A DNA stretch of 26,893 nt. Source: a virus. Both the position numbers and the translations under genes were made by a program. This document shows, piece after piece, positions 1-8,916 of this stretch. A model generated the notes under the pieces. It ran no database searches. It saw nothing but the letters and a program-made list of their open reading frames with translations, and had not been told where the DNA came from. Position 1 is the stretch's first letter, and every line of letters starts with the position of its first letter. The stretch covers positions 1 through 26,893 of the IMG/VR virus record IMGVR_UViG_3300040856_000019. One strand, written 5' to 3'.

Positions 1-3000
1 GTCGTAGCTCGTAGTAGATCCGAATGTATCTCCACGAAGCGCACGTCCATTTACGATCAGGTCTTGGATCTCCATCAAGCGTACCACTTCTGCGGCACGA
101 TCCGCATCATTCTTAAAGACGATAGACAATGTCTTCAGTACAGGGCTGGCGGGATCTCGCAGAGCCTTAGATAGCTGTGCGGGACTATATCCAGCCACCG
201 TCGAGGATGGCCCGTCTGTACCTAGACCAGTACGACGTGCAGTTGTGATCTTGGAACTTAGCCAAGTCAGGTACTGCGACTGAATACCTTCACGGATAAG
301 CGGGTTACCTGTCTCATCCGCCTGTGCCAATAGACGCTGCATCATGTTCACGGAGTCTGGCGAGTTGAAGATCTGGTTGAATGTGGCTGCGGCATTGTCC
401 TTGATCTCAGGGTTACCTGTTAGATCGAAGATGAATTTAGACGCCTCTTTCTCTCTAGCCGACTTAATTGTCTCGGCGAATAATTCGTCGGCATTTGCCT
501 TGGCTTCTTTAGCCGATATAAGGCCAGCCTCTGCCATGCTCAAGTCTTGGACTACAGTCTTGAACTTAGCCACCTGATCAGGGGCCAGACGCTCTAGAAC
601 TGGTAGGTATTGCTGTACGCCTTGGATGATGTCACGAGAGCCGGGAAGCTGCCCCGCACTTAGGCCTTGGCGTACATTGTTTATAGCTTGAGCAATGTAG
701 GCTTCAGCTAGGCCGGGTGTTGCAGTATTACTATCTAATGCTCTGGCAAAGGCACGTTGATACGGCAGGAACCCGCCTTCAAGTGCTTCGGTACGTGCAT
801 CGGCACCTGCACGTTGTGCATCATTCATCCCCTTCGCTACACCAGAGTCACCTATTAGGTTGGTGTTAACGTCTTTGGCTGCCGCCTCGAACTGACGCAA
901 AGGCCTAGAGTTCAGCCAAGTGTCGGCGTGTTTAGCGTACATGTTCTTGGCTTGGATAAACGCAGGATCGCCGATGTTCTCTGCCATCGTGTCAATACCA
1001 CGTTTCAGACCAATTAGCTGTTGAGCTTGTTGCGTAAGGCCTCTGCTCTGCAACAACTTAATACGATCCTCAATCATAGGGCGAAGTTCAGTAAATACCT
1101 CCTTAAATGAGGTACCTTCCATCTTCAGACGCTCTATCATCTCAGGATAGGTTTCAACAGTTACCGTACCCGGAGATGCGGCGGTTGCCATACCAGCGGT
1201 ACCGTCACTGATCTTCGGAGTAACTTTCTGCATCAATCGAGTTAGAGGATCTGCTACAGTGTCCGTCACAGTTATAGACTTGATTATATTAGGCCACGCA
1301 TCTTTGTTAGGATATGCATCCTCAACCAAACGCACGAAGTCTTCTACAGGAAGCGGGATATCGGGCAGATTTCTAAAGGCGTCATTGTAACCAGTGAAGG
1401 ACTTACGCCAAGTCTCATACAACTGTTCGCCAGTCATACGATCTAATGCATCCTTCGACGCTACGTCTGAAATCAGTGGATTATTGCGTAATGAGTCCCG
1501 AAGTAAGTCAGTGACGTAGTTCTGTGTTTGTGCCGAGTTAAGACCCGCTTCTGCCATACGCAGAGTGTCTTCGGCGTTAGTGACTACGTCTTTAGCCGCT
1601 ACAACGTCATCGACGATAGGCTGACCTAGTTCTGCCCCTGCCTGTTGCGTAGCTGCAACACCACCGAGATCGTCGGCAGTATTGGTTAAGGCATTCTGCA
1701 TAGAGGCATCCATAGCCTGTTCCGCAGACCGCAGTGGCTCGGATGTTTGTCGTGCCTGTCTAATAGCAGCCATACGCCCTGCCATATCAGTGGCAGTCTT
1801 ATTCACAAACTCTTCGAAGGCCTCGTCGCCCAAGGCCGACTTTTGCCATGCGTAGGCTCTGCGTACATAATCTTGTGCGCCCATAAACAAGGCAGTGGTA
1901 GTATCTGTGGTGATCTCGCCATTGCTAAGTAGCTCTGACTTAAACGAGCTATTGTTCTGTATAACTTCACCCAAGATACGGGCACGTTCTGCAAAGATTG
2001 ATGCGGGGATGTTGGCTTCTAAATTAGGATCGAGCATCTTAAACAATGCTGCACCCTGATCAATGTCACGGTTCTTCTTGCTAAAAATACGGACAGGGAA
2101 TGCCTTACCACCAATAGCCTTGATGCCTTTAACGCTGGCACCTAATAAGGCTAGGCCAGTAGAGAAGGCTACGTTGTCTGCAAAGTTGGTTAGGTTACGG
2201 TTTTCTTCCGCATCAAACCCCAAGAATTCTACAACCTCATCACCGAATAGAGGATCAGATTGTTCTGGCGTAGTGGCTGTAGCACCGAGGTTTGCACCAG
2301 TGCCTACAATGAATACCTTAGAGAAGGCTTCGGCAGCCGCACGTAAGTTCTGCGGGTTCTTGCCACGGATCTTGCCCCACTGCTTTGCAGCATAGTTTGC
2401 CGCCTTAGGTGCTAGTCCGTAGGCTTTCTCTAGCTTCGACGCTAGACCTGCACCAGAAAGGCTTCCGAGTAAGATTGATGTGACCTCAGAACCTACTGCC
2501 TCTAGATTATTCTCAGGCGGTATTGTTGGGAAGTTCTCTTTAACAAAGTCCGTCTCGGGATCTGTAATACGAAGGAAGTCGGTGATGCCTTCGCCTACTC
2601 TACCGATGGACTTAGCCGTCTCAAAACCTGCGCCAGCTAACGCACGTTTTACACCAGAGGTATTAGCCGCCTCGGGCGGTGGTACTAGATAGGTTACAGG
2701 GTTTCCGTCTTCGTCTGTGCTGCGCTGTACCTTTAGCCCGATGCTATTGTCTTCGCCTTGTTGATCGAAGGTAGCACGATTTGAGTCGTAGATAGCTTCG
2801 TCATACATATTGCGTTGTTCACGCAACGACATATCGTTCCAGTTAGCTACACCGTCCGCAAGCTGTATATAGATCGGAGATTGCTTTTCCTGCGCCGAAA
2901 ACTCACTAGGCATGATCTGGCCTATCGTGTTGCGGCCTAGGCTATTAAGGTCTTGTCCGCCTTCGATGTATTGGTCAGAGGTGAAGACAGGAGCGGGTGG

Positions 3001-3162
3001 CTCCTCTTCAGGAACCACAGAGGTCTCGGGTGTCTCAGGTAATGCTTCAGCGAAGAACGTATTCTGGATAGCCAGAAGCTCTTCTTCAGTAGGCTCAGTA
3101 CCTGCTATTGCTACCTTCTCAATGCTACCGTCAGGAAGTCTGATATCTATTGTATTAGCCAT
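1..3162 (-). CDS. Very large internal/ejection-type virion protein, C-terminus beyond the window
   Basis: The reading frame is open from the ATG at 3162 to base 1 with no stop, giving 1054 residues of a longer protein. The start follows an AGGA ribosome site placed at the end of the preceding gene. The N-terminus (MANTIDIRLPDGSIEKVAI) has the 'LPDG' opening that I associate with large internal proteins of marine podoviruses. Residues of about 35-65 are Pro/Glu-rich. Two hydrophobic Gly/Ala-rich helices lie near residues 213-235 and 325-352, and the rest is Ala/Gln/Glu-rich helix with few Cys. I see no enzyme motif such as a transglycosylase signature in the visible part. Its place at the end of the structural operon, after another large helical protein, suggests a protein ejected with the DNA like P22 gp16/gp20 or T7 gp15/gp16. 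That role is inferred from position, size and composition. Confidence 0.75.
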   Translation of the reverse strand, partial: MANTIDIRLPDGSIEKVAIAGTEPTEEELLAIQNTFFAEALPETPETSVVPEEEPPAPVFTSDQYIEGGQDLNSLGRNTIGQIMPSEFSAQEKQSPIYIQLADGVANWNDMSLREQRNMYDEAIYDSNRATFDQQGEDNSIGLKVQRSTDEDGNPVTYLVPPPEAANTSGVKRALAGAGFETAKSIGRVGEGITDFLRITDPETDFVKENFPTIPPENNLEAVGSEVTSILLGSLSGAGLASKLEKAYGLAPKAANYAAKQWGKIRGKNPQNLRAAAEAFSKVFIVGTGANLGATATTPEQSDPLFGDEVVEFLGFDAEENRNLTNFADNVAFSTGLALLGASVKGIKAIGGKAFPVRIFSKKNRDIDQGAALFKMLDPNLEANIPASIFAERARILGEVIQNNSSFKSELLSNGEITTDTTTALFMGAQDYVRRAYAWQKSALGDEAFEEFVNKTATDMAGRMAAIRQARQTSEPLRSAEQAMDASMQNALTNTADDLGGVAATQQAGAELGQPIVDDVVAAKDVVTNAEDTLRMAEAGLNSAQTQNYVTDLLRDSLRNNPLISDVASKDALDRMTGEQLYETWRKSFTGYNDAFRNLPDIPLPVEDFVRLVEDAYPNKDAWPNIIKSITVTDTVADPLTRLMQKVTPKISDGTAGMATAASPGTVTVETYPEMIERLKMEGTSFKEVFTELRPMIEDRIKLLQSRGLTQQAQQLIGLKRGIDTMAENIGDPAFIQAKNMYAKHADTWLNSRPLRQFEAAAKDVNTNLIGDSGVAKGMNDAQRAGADARTEALEGGFLPYQRAFARALDSNTATPGLAEAYIAQAINNVRQGLSAGQLPGSRDIIQGVQQYLPVLERLAPDQVAKFKTVVQDLSMAEAGLISAKEAKANADELFAETIKSAREKEASKFIFDLTGNPEIKDNAAATFNQIFNSPDSVNMMQRLLAQADETGNPLIREGIQSQYLTWLSSKITTARRTGLGTDGPSSTVAGYSPAQLSKALRDPASPVLKTLSIVFKNDADRAAEVVRLMEIQDLIVNGRALRGDTFGSTTSYD

Positions 3163-3170
3163 TACTTATC

Positions 3171-5837
3171 CTACTCTGGAGACGGAAGAGACCAAACACC
3201 ATCCTCGCCCTGTTGTAGGACTACTGTAGACTTAGGTGCTGGTTTAGATGCACTAGGTACTGAGCTTGCCAGCCATTCTGCATAATCCATTGGTGCATAT
3301 TCAGACTTCGAATATTCATCAAAGGTCAATGTGGAGTATCCAAGATCCACCTGATATTCCATTAGGTCTTGGATCTCTGGTAGCGTCTTAATAGAGTTAG
3401 CACCTGTATCAACAAATGTTGCACGTTCTTTTACAAAGCTGCGTAGGTTCTCAACAAAGGCTCCAATACCGTTACCAGCCTGTAATGAGTTCAGAATGTT
3501 TCTATAGTCTTGGTTAGAGAAGCCGTTACCTTCTTGGCCCAGTGCCTTACCTGCGGCGAACACAAAGCGTGTCAGTTTTGCAGAGAACTTGCGGTAGTTG
3601 GCTGCGGTTTCCCCTGTAATACCGTTGCTCTCAATAAACTGATTCAGAGCTTGTTCTATACGGTTAGAGGCTTTTGCTGGGTCTTTGAGGCTGTCTTGGA
3701 ATGCATCCTGAGACGCATTTGTAATTACAGTTAGAAGTGCCTTGGCTTCGTTACGTGCCGACTCGACAACGGTTGTACCGCCACCGACCAAGGTTAGTAC
3801 TACAGGATCATTAACAGCGATCTGTTCTAGAGCGTAGGCCTGTTGGGTTAGGTCAACCAAAGAGACCATATTCTCACGCTGTTTATTACGCTCTGTGCGT
3901 GTGCGTGAAAGCTGGTCATTAATGTACGTCATGCTTTCACTTGAGCGAACAGATAGAATATTGCTTTGTGGGATTATCTTTCCGTCAGGCAGTTTGTAGC
4001 CACCCTCAACTTTTTCAGCATCAGACTTGATGGTATTGCCGTCTTGAGTGTATCTGATCTGTAAGGAATCAGGATCGCCCGGCCGTGCCGTAGCCGCTGC
4101 ACCCGCTTTGAGGCCAGCTTCCAATGCAGGAGCTTCTGTGGAAAACCATTTTTTGGCTGCTGCTACTTCCGCAGGATCATCCGAAGACAGCATTCTGGTG
4201 TAGTTAGCCACCATTTCTGCATACTTACCTTGGGTTAGAGATCCTTCCGTAATTGGGGCTAAGAAATCAATCGTCTGTTTAACCATATCTAGTCGAGTTG
4301 CCTTATCGGCGTTCTGATATTGCTCAGAAGCCATCAACTCTACAGTCGCTAGTTCTTGCAGGTTGTTGATCTCTTGTGGTTTGTCTGGTTTGTCACCCGC
4401 CCGTAGGATCTCTTGTAGAGCCTTACCTTCGGTATTTTGCCACAACTGCCACTCAGACTCTTTAGTCTCAGCGTCTGTGTCTGGGTTAGACATGATTTTT
4501 TGACGGGCTAAGAAGAATGCTTTCTCTACATACTTCTCGTCGAAGACTAGATCCTCTTGCTTTTTAGCCGCCGCCACTTCGTCTAGAGCCTTAATTCTTG
4601 TAGTAAGTTGGTTACGGTACAGAACAGAAGGTGAAATCCTTCCTGCATCAATGTCCGCTACTACACCACGTAGAACCTCTGGGTCTGTTTCACTTAGGCT
4701 TGGCAATGCCTCATTCTGCAAGTCTTGGATATAGTCTTTGGCATATAGTCGAAGTGACGCCATGACCTGTGGGTTAATGTTCTTATACTCTGGTGCTACT
4801 CCCGCTTCAGGATTAGTAAGCTCCATGAATGCTTGTAGCTGCCGCAGGTTCATAGAGCCAATATCTGGAGTCTCTGTAAATTGTTTTAATAGAAATCTGG
4901 CTCGTTTGAGTTTTTCGTCTTGTCCCGATCCAGTCAGGGCAGTAACCGCCGCTAATGCTTTTGCGTAGGTATCAATCTTTTCTACATCAATCTCATCCGC
5001 CGCCTTTTCTTTAGCTAACGGGTTAATGCGTAATGTACGCTGAGTAGCTGCTACTTGCTCGGACTCTGTAGTCTCGCCCGTGGCATCCGCCAGAATAATA
5101 TCAGATGCAGACCCAGAACCGCCGCCTAGACCGTCTGGGTTAGTTACGTCGGTTTGAGTATCGAGTGCAGCTACCTGAGTTTCAGACGCAGCATTCACAC
5201 GATCTTCTTGGCGTTTAACATAGTCCTCTGCCCAGCCTGTGCCGAGAGAGGCGGTTTCATACGAGCCGTCGTCGGTAGGTGCCTCTGAGATTAGAGTCGA
5301 TGCTGGTTCAGGATCTACTACAGACGATTGATCGCCGAATGCCTCGTTCATCTCAGTTTCGAGTTGAGTTGGCTCTGCCGCTGGTGCCGCAGGAGTATTA
5401 GCCGCAGGTGGTGTCGTAGGCTCTTCTTGTGCAGGTTCGTCATATGTCAGGGTATTGTCTTCAATAGCCTTCTGTAGCTGGGTGAAGACTGTGTTGTCAG
5501 ATATACCACCGTCCAACATACCGAATGCCAGCATAACAGCATCGTTCTCGCTTACGTCCTCAGGCAAAGATAGCGTGGATACGATCTGCTTCGCCTTGTC
5601 CATGTTCTCTTTGTACGCAGTGTTAGCGTCATTCTTGGCTTTCTGAGCGTCTAACTCTGCCGCCTTATCTAACTTAGCAAGAGCCAAGTCTTTTTCACGC
5701 TGGGCCTTAATACCTGCCTGATATGCTGGGACAAAGCCTTGCGCAAAACCTTGAGCGAAGCCTACGAGTTCGTCACTCGGGCCGCCTACATCATATAGCT
5801 TTGCAAAGTCTCCGAATTTATATTCGCCATAACTCAT
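3171..5837 (-). CDS. 888-residue internal/ejection-type virion protein
   Basis: This is a large, mostly helical, Ala/Glu/Asp/Gln-rich protein without visible signal peptide or membrane segment. The N-terminus (MSYGEYKFGDFAKLYDVGG) leads into a repeated 'FAQGFAQGF' stretch and a Lys/Ala coiled-coil segment (residues about 40-85). Residues of about 130-260 are low-complexity Pro/Ala/Thr/Asp sequence, likely a flexible linker, and the remainder is predicted helical. The start codon overlaps the preceding stop as ATGA, so translation is probably coupled. No catalytic motif is recognised. Together with the upstream S74-domain protein and the downstream protein of more than 1054 residues it would form a set of three large proteins, matching the number of ejection proteins in P22 and T7. 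The function is inferred from context. Confidence 0.75.
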   Translation of the reverse strand: MSYGEYKFGDFAKLYDVGGPSDELVGFAQGFAQGFVPAYQAGIKAQREKDLALAKLDKAAELDAQKAKNDANTAYKENMDKAKQIVSTLSLPEDVSENDAVMLAFGMLDGGISDNTVFTQLQKAIEDNTLTYDEPAQEEPTTPPAANTPAAPAAEPTQLETEMNEAFGDQSSVVDPEPASTLISEAPTDDGSYETASLGTGWAEDYVKRQEDRVNAASETQVAALDTQTDVTNPDGLGGGSGSASDIILADATGETTESEQVAATQRTLRINPLAKEKAADEIDVEKIDTYAKALAAVTALTGSGQDEKLKRARFLLKQFTETPDIGSMNLRQLQAFMELTNPEAGVAPEYKNINPQVMASLRLYAKDYIQDLQNEALPSLSETDPEVLRGVVADIDAGRISPSVLYRNQLTTRIKALDEVAAAKKQEDLVFDEKYVEKAFFLARQKIMSNPDTDAETKESEWQLWQNTEGKALQEILRAGDKPDKPQEINNLQELATVELMASEQYQNADKATRLDMVKQTIDFLAPITEGSLTQGKYAEMVANYTRMLSSDDPAEVAAAKKWFSTEAPALEAGLKAGAAATARPGDPDSLQIRYTQDGNTIKSDAEKVEGGYKLPDGKIIPQSNILSVRSSESMTYINDQLSRTRTERNKQRENMVSLVDLTQQAYALEQIAVNDPVVLTLVGGGTTVVESARNEAKALLTVITNASQDAFQDSLKDPAKASNRIEQALNQFIESNGITGETAANYRKFSAKLTRFVFAAGKALGQEGNGFSNQDYRNILNSLQAGNGIGAFVENLRSFVKERATFVDTGANSIKTLPEIQDLMEYQVDLGYSTLTFDEYSKSEYAPMDYAEWLASSVPSASKPAPKSTVVLQQGEDGVWSLPSPE

Positions 5838-6403
5838 TCTTCCTCAGGCTCCTCTTCTTCGGAGTATCCAAGCATTTCGTCTTGGGTCTCTTTGTCAGCC
5901 GGCTCACCTTCGAGGCCAGCCATAGCCGACATCAGTCCGCTGCCTTCGACATCCTCTTCAGGCATCGCCTCAGGCATGGGCATCTCTTCTTCGACTTCTT
6001 CGTCTCCGTCGATCATGCTGACGAGATCAGCCACCATCTCTTTAGTAGGTACTGTGATCTGTTCTTCGATCCCCATCTCGTAGTCATAACCAGCCTGTAC
6101 GGCGATCAATTCAATCGTCTTGGCTACAGGGCCAGCAATGATCAGAGCAAAGTCCACGGTCCATTTACCGAGGCCAATATTACGGGTTAGGAAGAAGTCA
6201 GTCATTGTGGCGACTGTAATTCCGTTAGTCAGCATAGTCTCAAGGCCGATCATTGCATTCGGCTTCTTGAACTCCTTGGCTGTGTATTCTAGGGCTTCGT
6301 CGTAATCTGTAATCTCAGGCGGACGGTGCCACGGGTAGTTACGGGTATCCGACGTATAGTTCTCGCCGGGAATAGGACCGTCGAACTCAGGTTCAATCCT
6401 CAT
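5834..6403 (-). CDS. 189-residue virion-associated protein with acidic C-terminal tail
   Basis: The first 20-30 residues contain 'NYPWHRPPEITD', followed by a helical core with a hydrophobic stretch near residues 84-103 (TVDFALIIAGPVAKTIELIA). From about residue 130 the protein is strongly acidic and ends SEEEEPEEE. I recall similar small proteins with a 'PW-RPPE' opening and an 'IAGPV' segment among conserved virion genes of marine phages, including T4-like cyanophages; this is a recollection, not a search result. The gene overlaps the preceding 69-residue gene by 11 bases and the next gene by ATGA, so it belongs to the same translation unit as the ejection-type proteins. It may be a minor structural protein or a chaperone for its neighbours. 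No enzymatic motif is visible. Confidence 0.7.
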   Translation of the reverse strand: MRIEPEFDGPIPGENYTSDTRNYPWHRPPEITDYDEALEYTAKEFKKPNAMIGLETMLTNGITVATMTDFFLTRNIGLGKWTVDFALIIAGPVAKTIELIAVQAGYDYEMGIEEQITVPTKEMVADLVSMIDGDEEVEEEMPMPEAMPEEDVEGSGLMSAMAGLEGEPADKETQDEMLGYSEEEEPEEE

Positions 6404-6602
6404 CTTCTTCGATCTCCTCTACCTCGTCTTCGTCGAGACGCTCACCAGCCTCGTCTCCCATTTCCTTCATCAATTCTTCTTCGAACTCAGCAAAGTACTG
6501 TGGGGTGTATTTCATGTCGGGGAATTGCTCGAAGGTAGCTTCGGGAATCTCTCCTCGATAATAAGATCGGATGGCTCTGATTACGCCTTCTTCAAAATTC
6601 AT
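6393..6602 (-). CDS. Small acidic protein (69 residues) between ejection-type genes
   Basis: This is a short protein beginning MNFEEGVIRAIRSYYRGEI and ending in an almost purely acidic tail (GERLDEDEVEEIEEDED). The start overlaps the preceding stop as ATGA, and the end overlaps the next gene by 11 bases. This tight packing on the coding strand supports it as a real gene despite its size. The N-terminal half looks like an amphipathic helix with aromatic residues. I do not recognise a family with certainty. Its constant placement beside the 189-residue gene would fit a minor virion component or an assembly factor. Confidence 0.65.
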   Translation of the reverse strand: MNFEEGVIRAIRSYYRGEIPEATFEQFPDMKYTPQYFAEFEEELMKEMGDEAGERLDEDEVEEIEEDED

Positions 6603-8482
6603 TGGAGCCTCTCATATTTGACTGTGAGGTATCCGTGTATCGGATGTCGTGACACGGCATGTGGATGCGTCTTCATTGCTTCTTGAGCTAGGACGCCCAC
6701 GTTATGATATTTCTCTGCACCGATCTGTTTAGCGGTTTCCGTCCAATCCCATTTGTAGAGTGGTAGGCCGCACTTATGTGTGCCGATGCGAGTGATGTTT
6801 TCTTTGAGGTCTTCGTCAGATAAAAAGCCAAGTAATGCAGTTGCGCCTTTAGCAAGGAAACCGCCGCTCATAGTACTGCCGAGAGATGACAGGGCAGAGC
6901 TACCCGCACCCAAGAAGCCACCATTACCAAACATGCTACCAGCTACAGAGCCGAGGACGTTACCGACTGCGCCAAACAACCCAGCCTTCTTCTTGGCTTT
7001 AGCTTGGGCCGCAGCCATCTGCATTTCCATTTTCATCTGGAACATCTTTAGGTCACGGTCTGCCTGAGACTCGGATGATTTCCACGTCCAGTCTAGTAGA
7101 GCGTCTGATCGATCCCACATGTTATTTAGCTGCTCGGATGTAAGGCCTACCTTGTTCTTCACATCAGTAGAGATCGCATCAAACAGGTTTTGGTTGTTCT
7201 GCATCGTCACCGCCTGACGCCATTTTTGATTGGCAAAGTCGATCTGGTACTGCATGTTCGTTTCAAACTGTTCACGATTGTTAAGCAGAGTAGCATTGAA
7301 CTCAAAACGGTCATTAATCTCGCCGGTGTTGAACCGCTTCATGTTGTTGACTTGCTCTGTATTGAAGCTGTCGATGTTAAAGGATAGCTGATCGTAGAAC
7401 TTGTTCATATCGTTCTTCTGTTCAGCCCCAAACATACGAGCGGTGTTCTGTGATTTAGCGTCCTCTAACAGAGACTGTATACGAGCTTGGCTGTTGATTA
7501 CATTCGCTTGCTGGATATTGGACATGTTAGCCAAGTCCATCTGCATGAAGTTCTTAGAGTTATTCAATGCAGTCTGTAGACGTATGTCCATGTTGGCTAG
7601 TTCTAGCTTAGACAGAACCATAGCCTTATTGATTGTGGCTTGCTGCTTGTTGTCCAAGTTCTTCATAGCAATGCCGTTGAAGATCTGTGCGTCTTGCTGT
7701 GCAATCGGCAGAGTAGCTTCGATCAATGCCTGAGAGATAGCCGCCATACCCGCTGTACCGCCTTCGGTAAATGCGAATGTACGACCCACGTTACGGGCAA
7801 TACCCGCCGCCCAAGTTGGAATCTTCGGGTTACCGTTTGCGTCTACAAACTGGGATGTCAGGATCTCTAATTGGCCTTGGACGGTTTGCTTGATGTCAGT
7901 GTAGTTACCTTCGCCCAGTGTTTGGGCGAGGATTTTACCAGAGACGGTAGTCGTGTCGATGACGTTAGAGATGTCTTGGCTGGCGAAATCGTTCAGAGCC
8001 ACGCCTAGTTCATTAGTCGTACCGTCTTCGTTCTTTCCTGTGGCTGCGCCTTGGATGTCGGTAGTAATGTCGTTGGAATCGATGATGGCTTCGTCACGAA
8101 CTTCGCCTGTGGCGGCGTCTACGTCATTCTCTTCACGGATCACGTCGCCGTATGTGGTAGAGGCTTCGTAGGTTTCGGCGTCTTGCTTAACCTGATCTGT
8201 GGCAGTGTCTGTAACCCCAACGGCTTCAGCGTCTCCTACTAGACCATCAGCATCCATGTCATATTTTGGATCAGTTCCGTCGATGTTAGTGCCTTCGGTA
8301 TCTGCATCAATCGTAGGAACTTTGTCTTCGAGCGTCATGTCCTTGTCAGACAGGAAGTCGCCCGGATCATTCACGATGTCATCCGCCATAGTAGTGACAT
8401 TCGTGCCACCTACCACGTTCACTGATTCAGGAAGAGCGTCGGGATCTCCAATCAAACCCTGTGTAGAAAGTACATCAGCCAT
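6599..8482 (-). CDS. 627-residue virion protein with C-terminal S74 intramolecular chaperone
   Basis: Domain order: an Asp/Thr-rich low-complexity N-terminus (residues 1-150), a conserved-looking helical block with 'GIARNVGRTFAF' (about 215-240), a long Asn/Gln/Met-rich coiled coil (about 250-500), a Gly/Ala/Leu-rich hydrophobic stretch (about 498-553), and a C-terminal Peptidase_S74 domain. The last begins at residue 555 with SDEDLKENI and carries the expected Ser555 and Lys560, five apart as in the endosialidase chaperone. This domain normally drives trimerisation of fibers and then cleaves itself off just before the serine. The Gly-rich hydrophobic stretch could be membrane-active, which fits an ejection protein or a tail-tip trimer. 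The start overlaps the outer spanin stop by 8 bases with only a weak ribosome site. S74 assignment is firm; the role of the whole protein is inferred. Confidence 0.8.
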   Translation of the reverse strand: MADVLSTQGLIGDPDALPESVNVVGGTNVTTMADDIVNDPGDFLSDKDMTLEDKVPTIDADTEGTNIDGTDPKYDMDADGLVGDAEAVGVTDTATDQVKQDAETYEASTTYGDVIREENDVDAATGEVRDEAIIDSNDITTDIQGAATGKNEDGTTNELGVALNDFASQDISNVIDTTTVSGKILAQTLGEGNYTDIKQTVQGQLEILTSQFVDANGNPKIPTWAAGIARNVGRTFAFTEGGTAGMAAISQALIEATLPIAQQDAQIFNGIAMKNLDNKQQATINKAMVLSKLELANMDIRLQTALNNSKNFMQMDLANMSNIQQANVINSQARIQSLLEDAKSQNTARMFGAEQKNDMNKFYDQLSFNIDSFNTEQVNNMKRFNTGEINDRFEFNATLLNNREQFETNMQYQIDFANQKWRQAVTMQNNQNLFDAISTDVKNKVGLTSEQLNNMWDRSDALLDWTWKSSESQADRDLKMFQMKMEMQMAAAQAKAKKKAGLFGAVGNVLGSVAGSMFGNGGFLGAGSSALSSLGSTMSGGFLAKGATALLGFLSDEDLKENITRIGTHKCGLPLYKWDWTETAKQIGAEKYHNVGVLAQEAMKTHPHAVSRHPIHGYLTVKYERLQ

Positions 8483-8735
8483 AATTTTCTCGTTCCTCTT
8501 GGCAGGATTTCACACGATCCCTTAATTGAATGTATCCGTACATTGCCTCTGGGATGGCCCAGTTGTCGTCTGGCAAGTCTGCTAGTTCGTCCGCTAGTCG
8601 GTTGTTGAATGTTTCTGAGTAGGTATTAATCGGTGGGCAGTAGATCTCTAGAGAAGTTCTAAAGACCGGTTTTCCGCACCCGCTCAACAAGCTCATCCCG
8701 ATTGCGAGGAGTATTAGCTTGGATCTCGTTTTCAT
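8475..8735 (-). CDS. Outer-membrane spanin lipoprotein (Rz1-like)
   Basis: This 86-residue protein has a short basic N-terminus, a hydrophobic stretch and a lipobox (residues 17-20, LSGC), so signal peptidase II should cut before Cys20 and the mature lipoprotein would reach the outer membrane. The mature part has 'YCPPINTYSETFNNRLADEL', a pattern typical of phage o-spanins. The gene begins inside the preceding inner spanin in another frame (77 shared bases) and ends 8 bases into the next gene. Together with its partner it would bridge inner and outer membranes and disrupt the outer membrane in the last step of lysis of a Gram-negative host. Confidence rests on the lipobox plus the overlapping layout. 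Confidence 0.9.
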   Translation of the reverse strand: MKTRSKLILLAIGMSLLSGCGKPVFRTSLEIYCPPINTYSETFNNRLADELADLPDDNWAIPEAMYGYIQLRDRVKSCQEERENYG

Positions 8736-8916
8736 GGTCCTGCATCGCTTTATAAAAGTCAGACCGCTTATGTGCGGCCTCTAATTCGTCTTTCAGGACC
8801 GCTTCTTTGACCCTACGACCACCACCAAGGCGGCCTAAGACGTAGATCACAGGCAAGGCTATCGAGAATGCTACGATTACTGCGGTTTTAATCTTGCCTG
8901 TGATGAATCCGAACAT
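8659..8916 (-). CDS. Inner-membrane spanin (Rz-like)
   Basis: The protein is 85 residues from the ATG at 8916. An upstream in-frame ATG at 8985 exists, but 8916 is preferred because it overlaps the endolysin stop as TAATG and puts the membrane segment at the N-terminus. Residues about 8-28 (KIKTAVIVAFSIALPVIYVL) form one transmembrane helix, followed by Gly/Arg residues and a charged helical region of Lys/Glu/Arg typical of the periplasmic coiled coil of i-spanins. The 3' end overlaps the lipoprotein gene out of frame, the classic overlapping spanin arrangement. It should act after the endolysin has degraded peptidoglycan. Confidence 0.88.
   Translation of the reverse strand: MFGFITGKIKTAVIVAFSIALPVIYVLGRLGGGRRVKEAVLKDELEAAHKRSDFYKAMQDHENEIQANTPRNRDELVERVRKTGL

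Noticed and set aside
5723-6190. Plus-strand open frame of 155 codons
   Set aside because: It lies opposite three well-supported minus-strand genes, has no ribosome site, and its sequence is shadow-like (His/Phe/Ser-rich).
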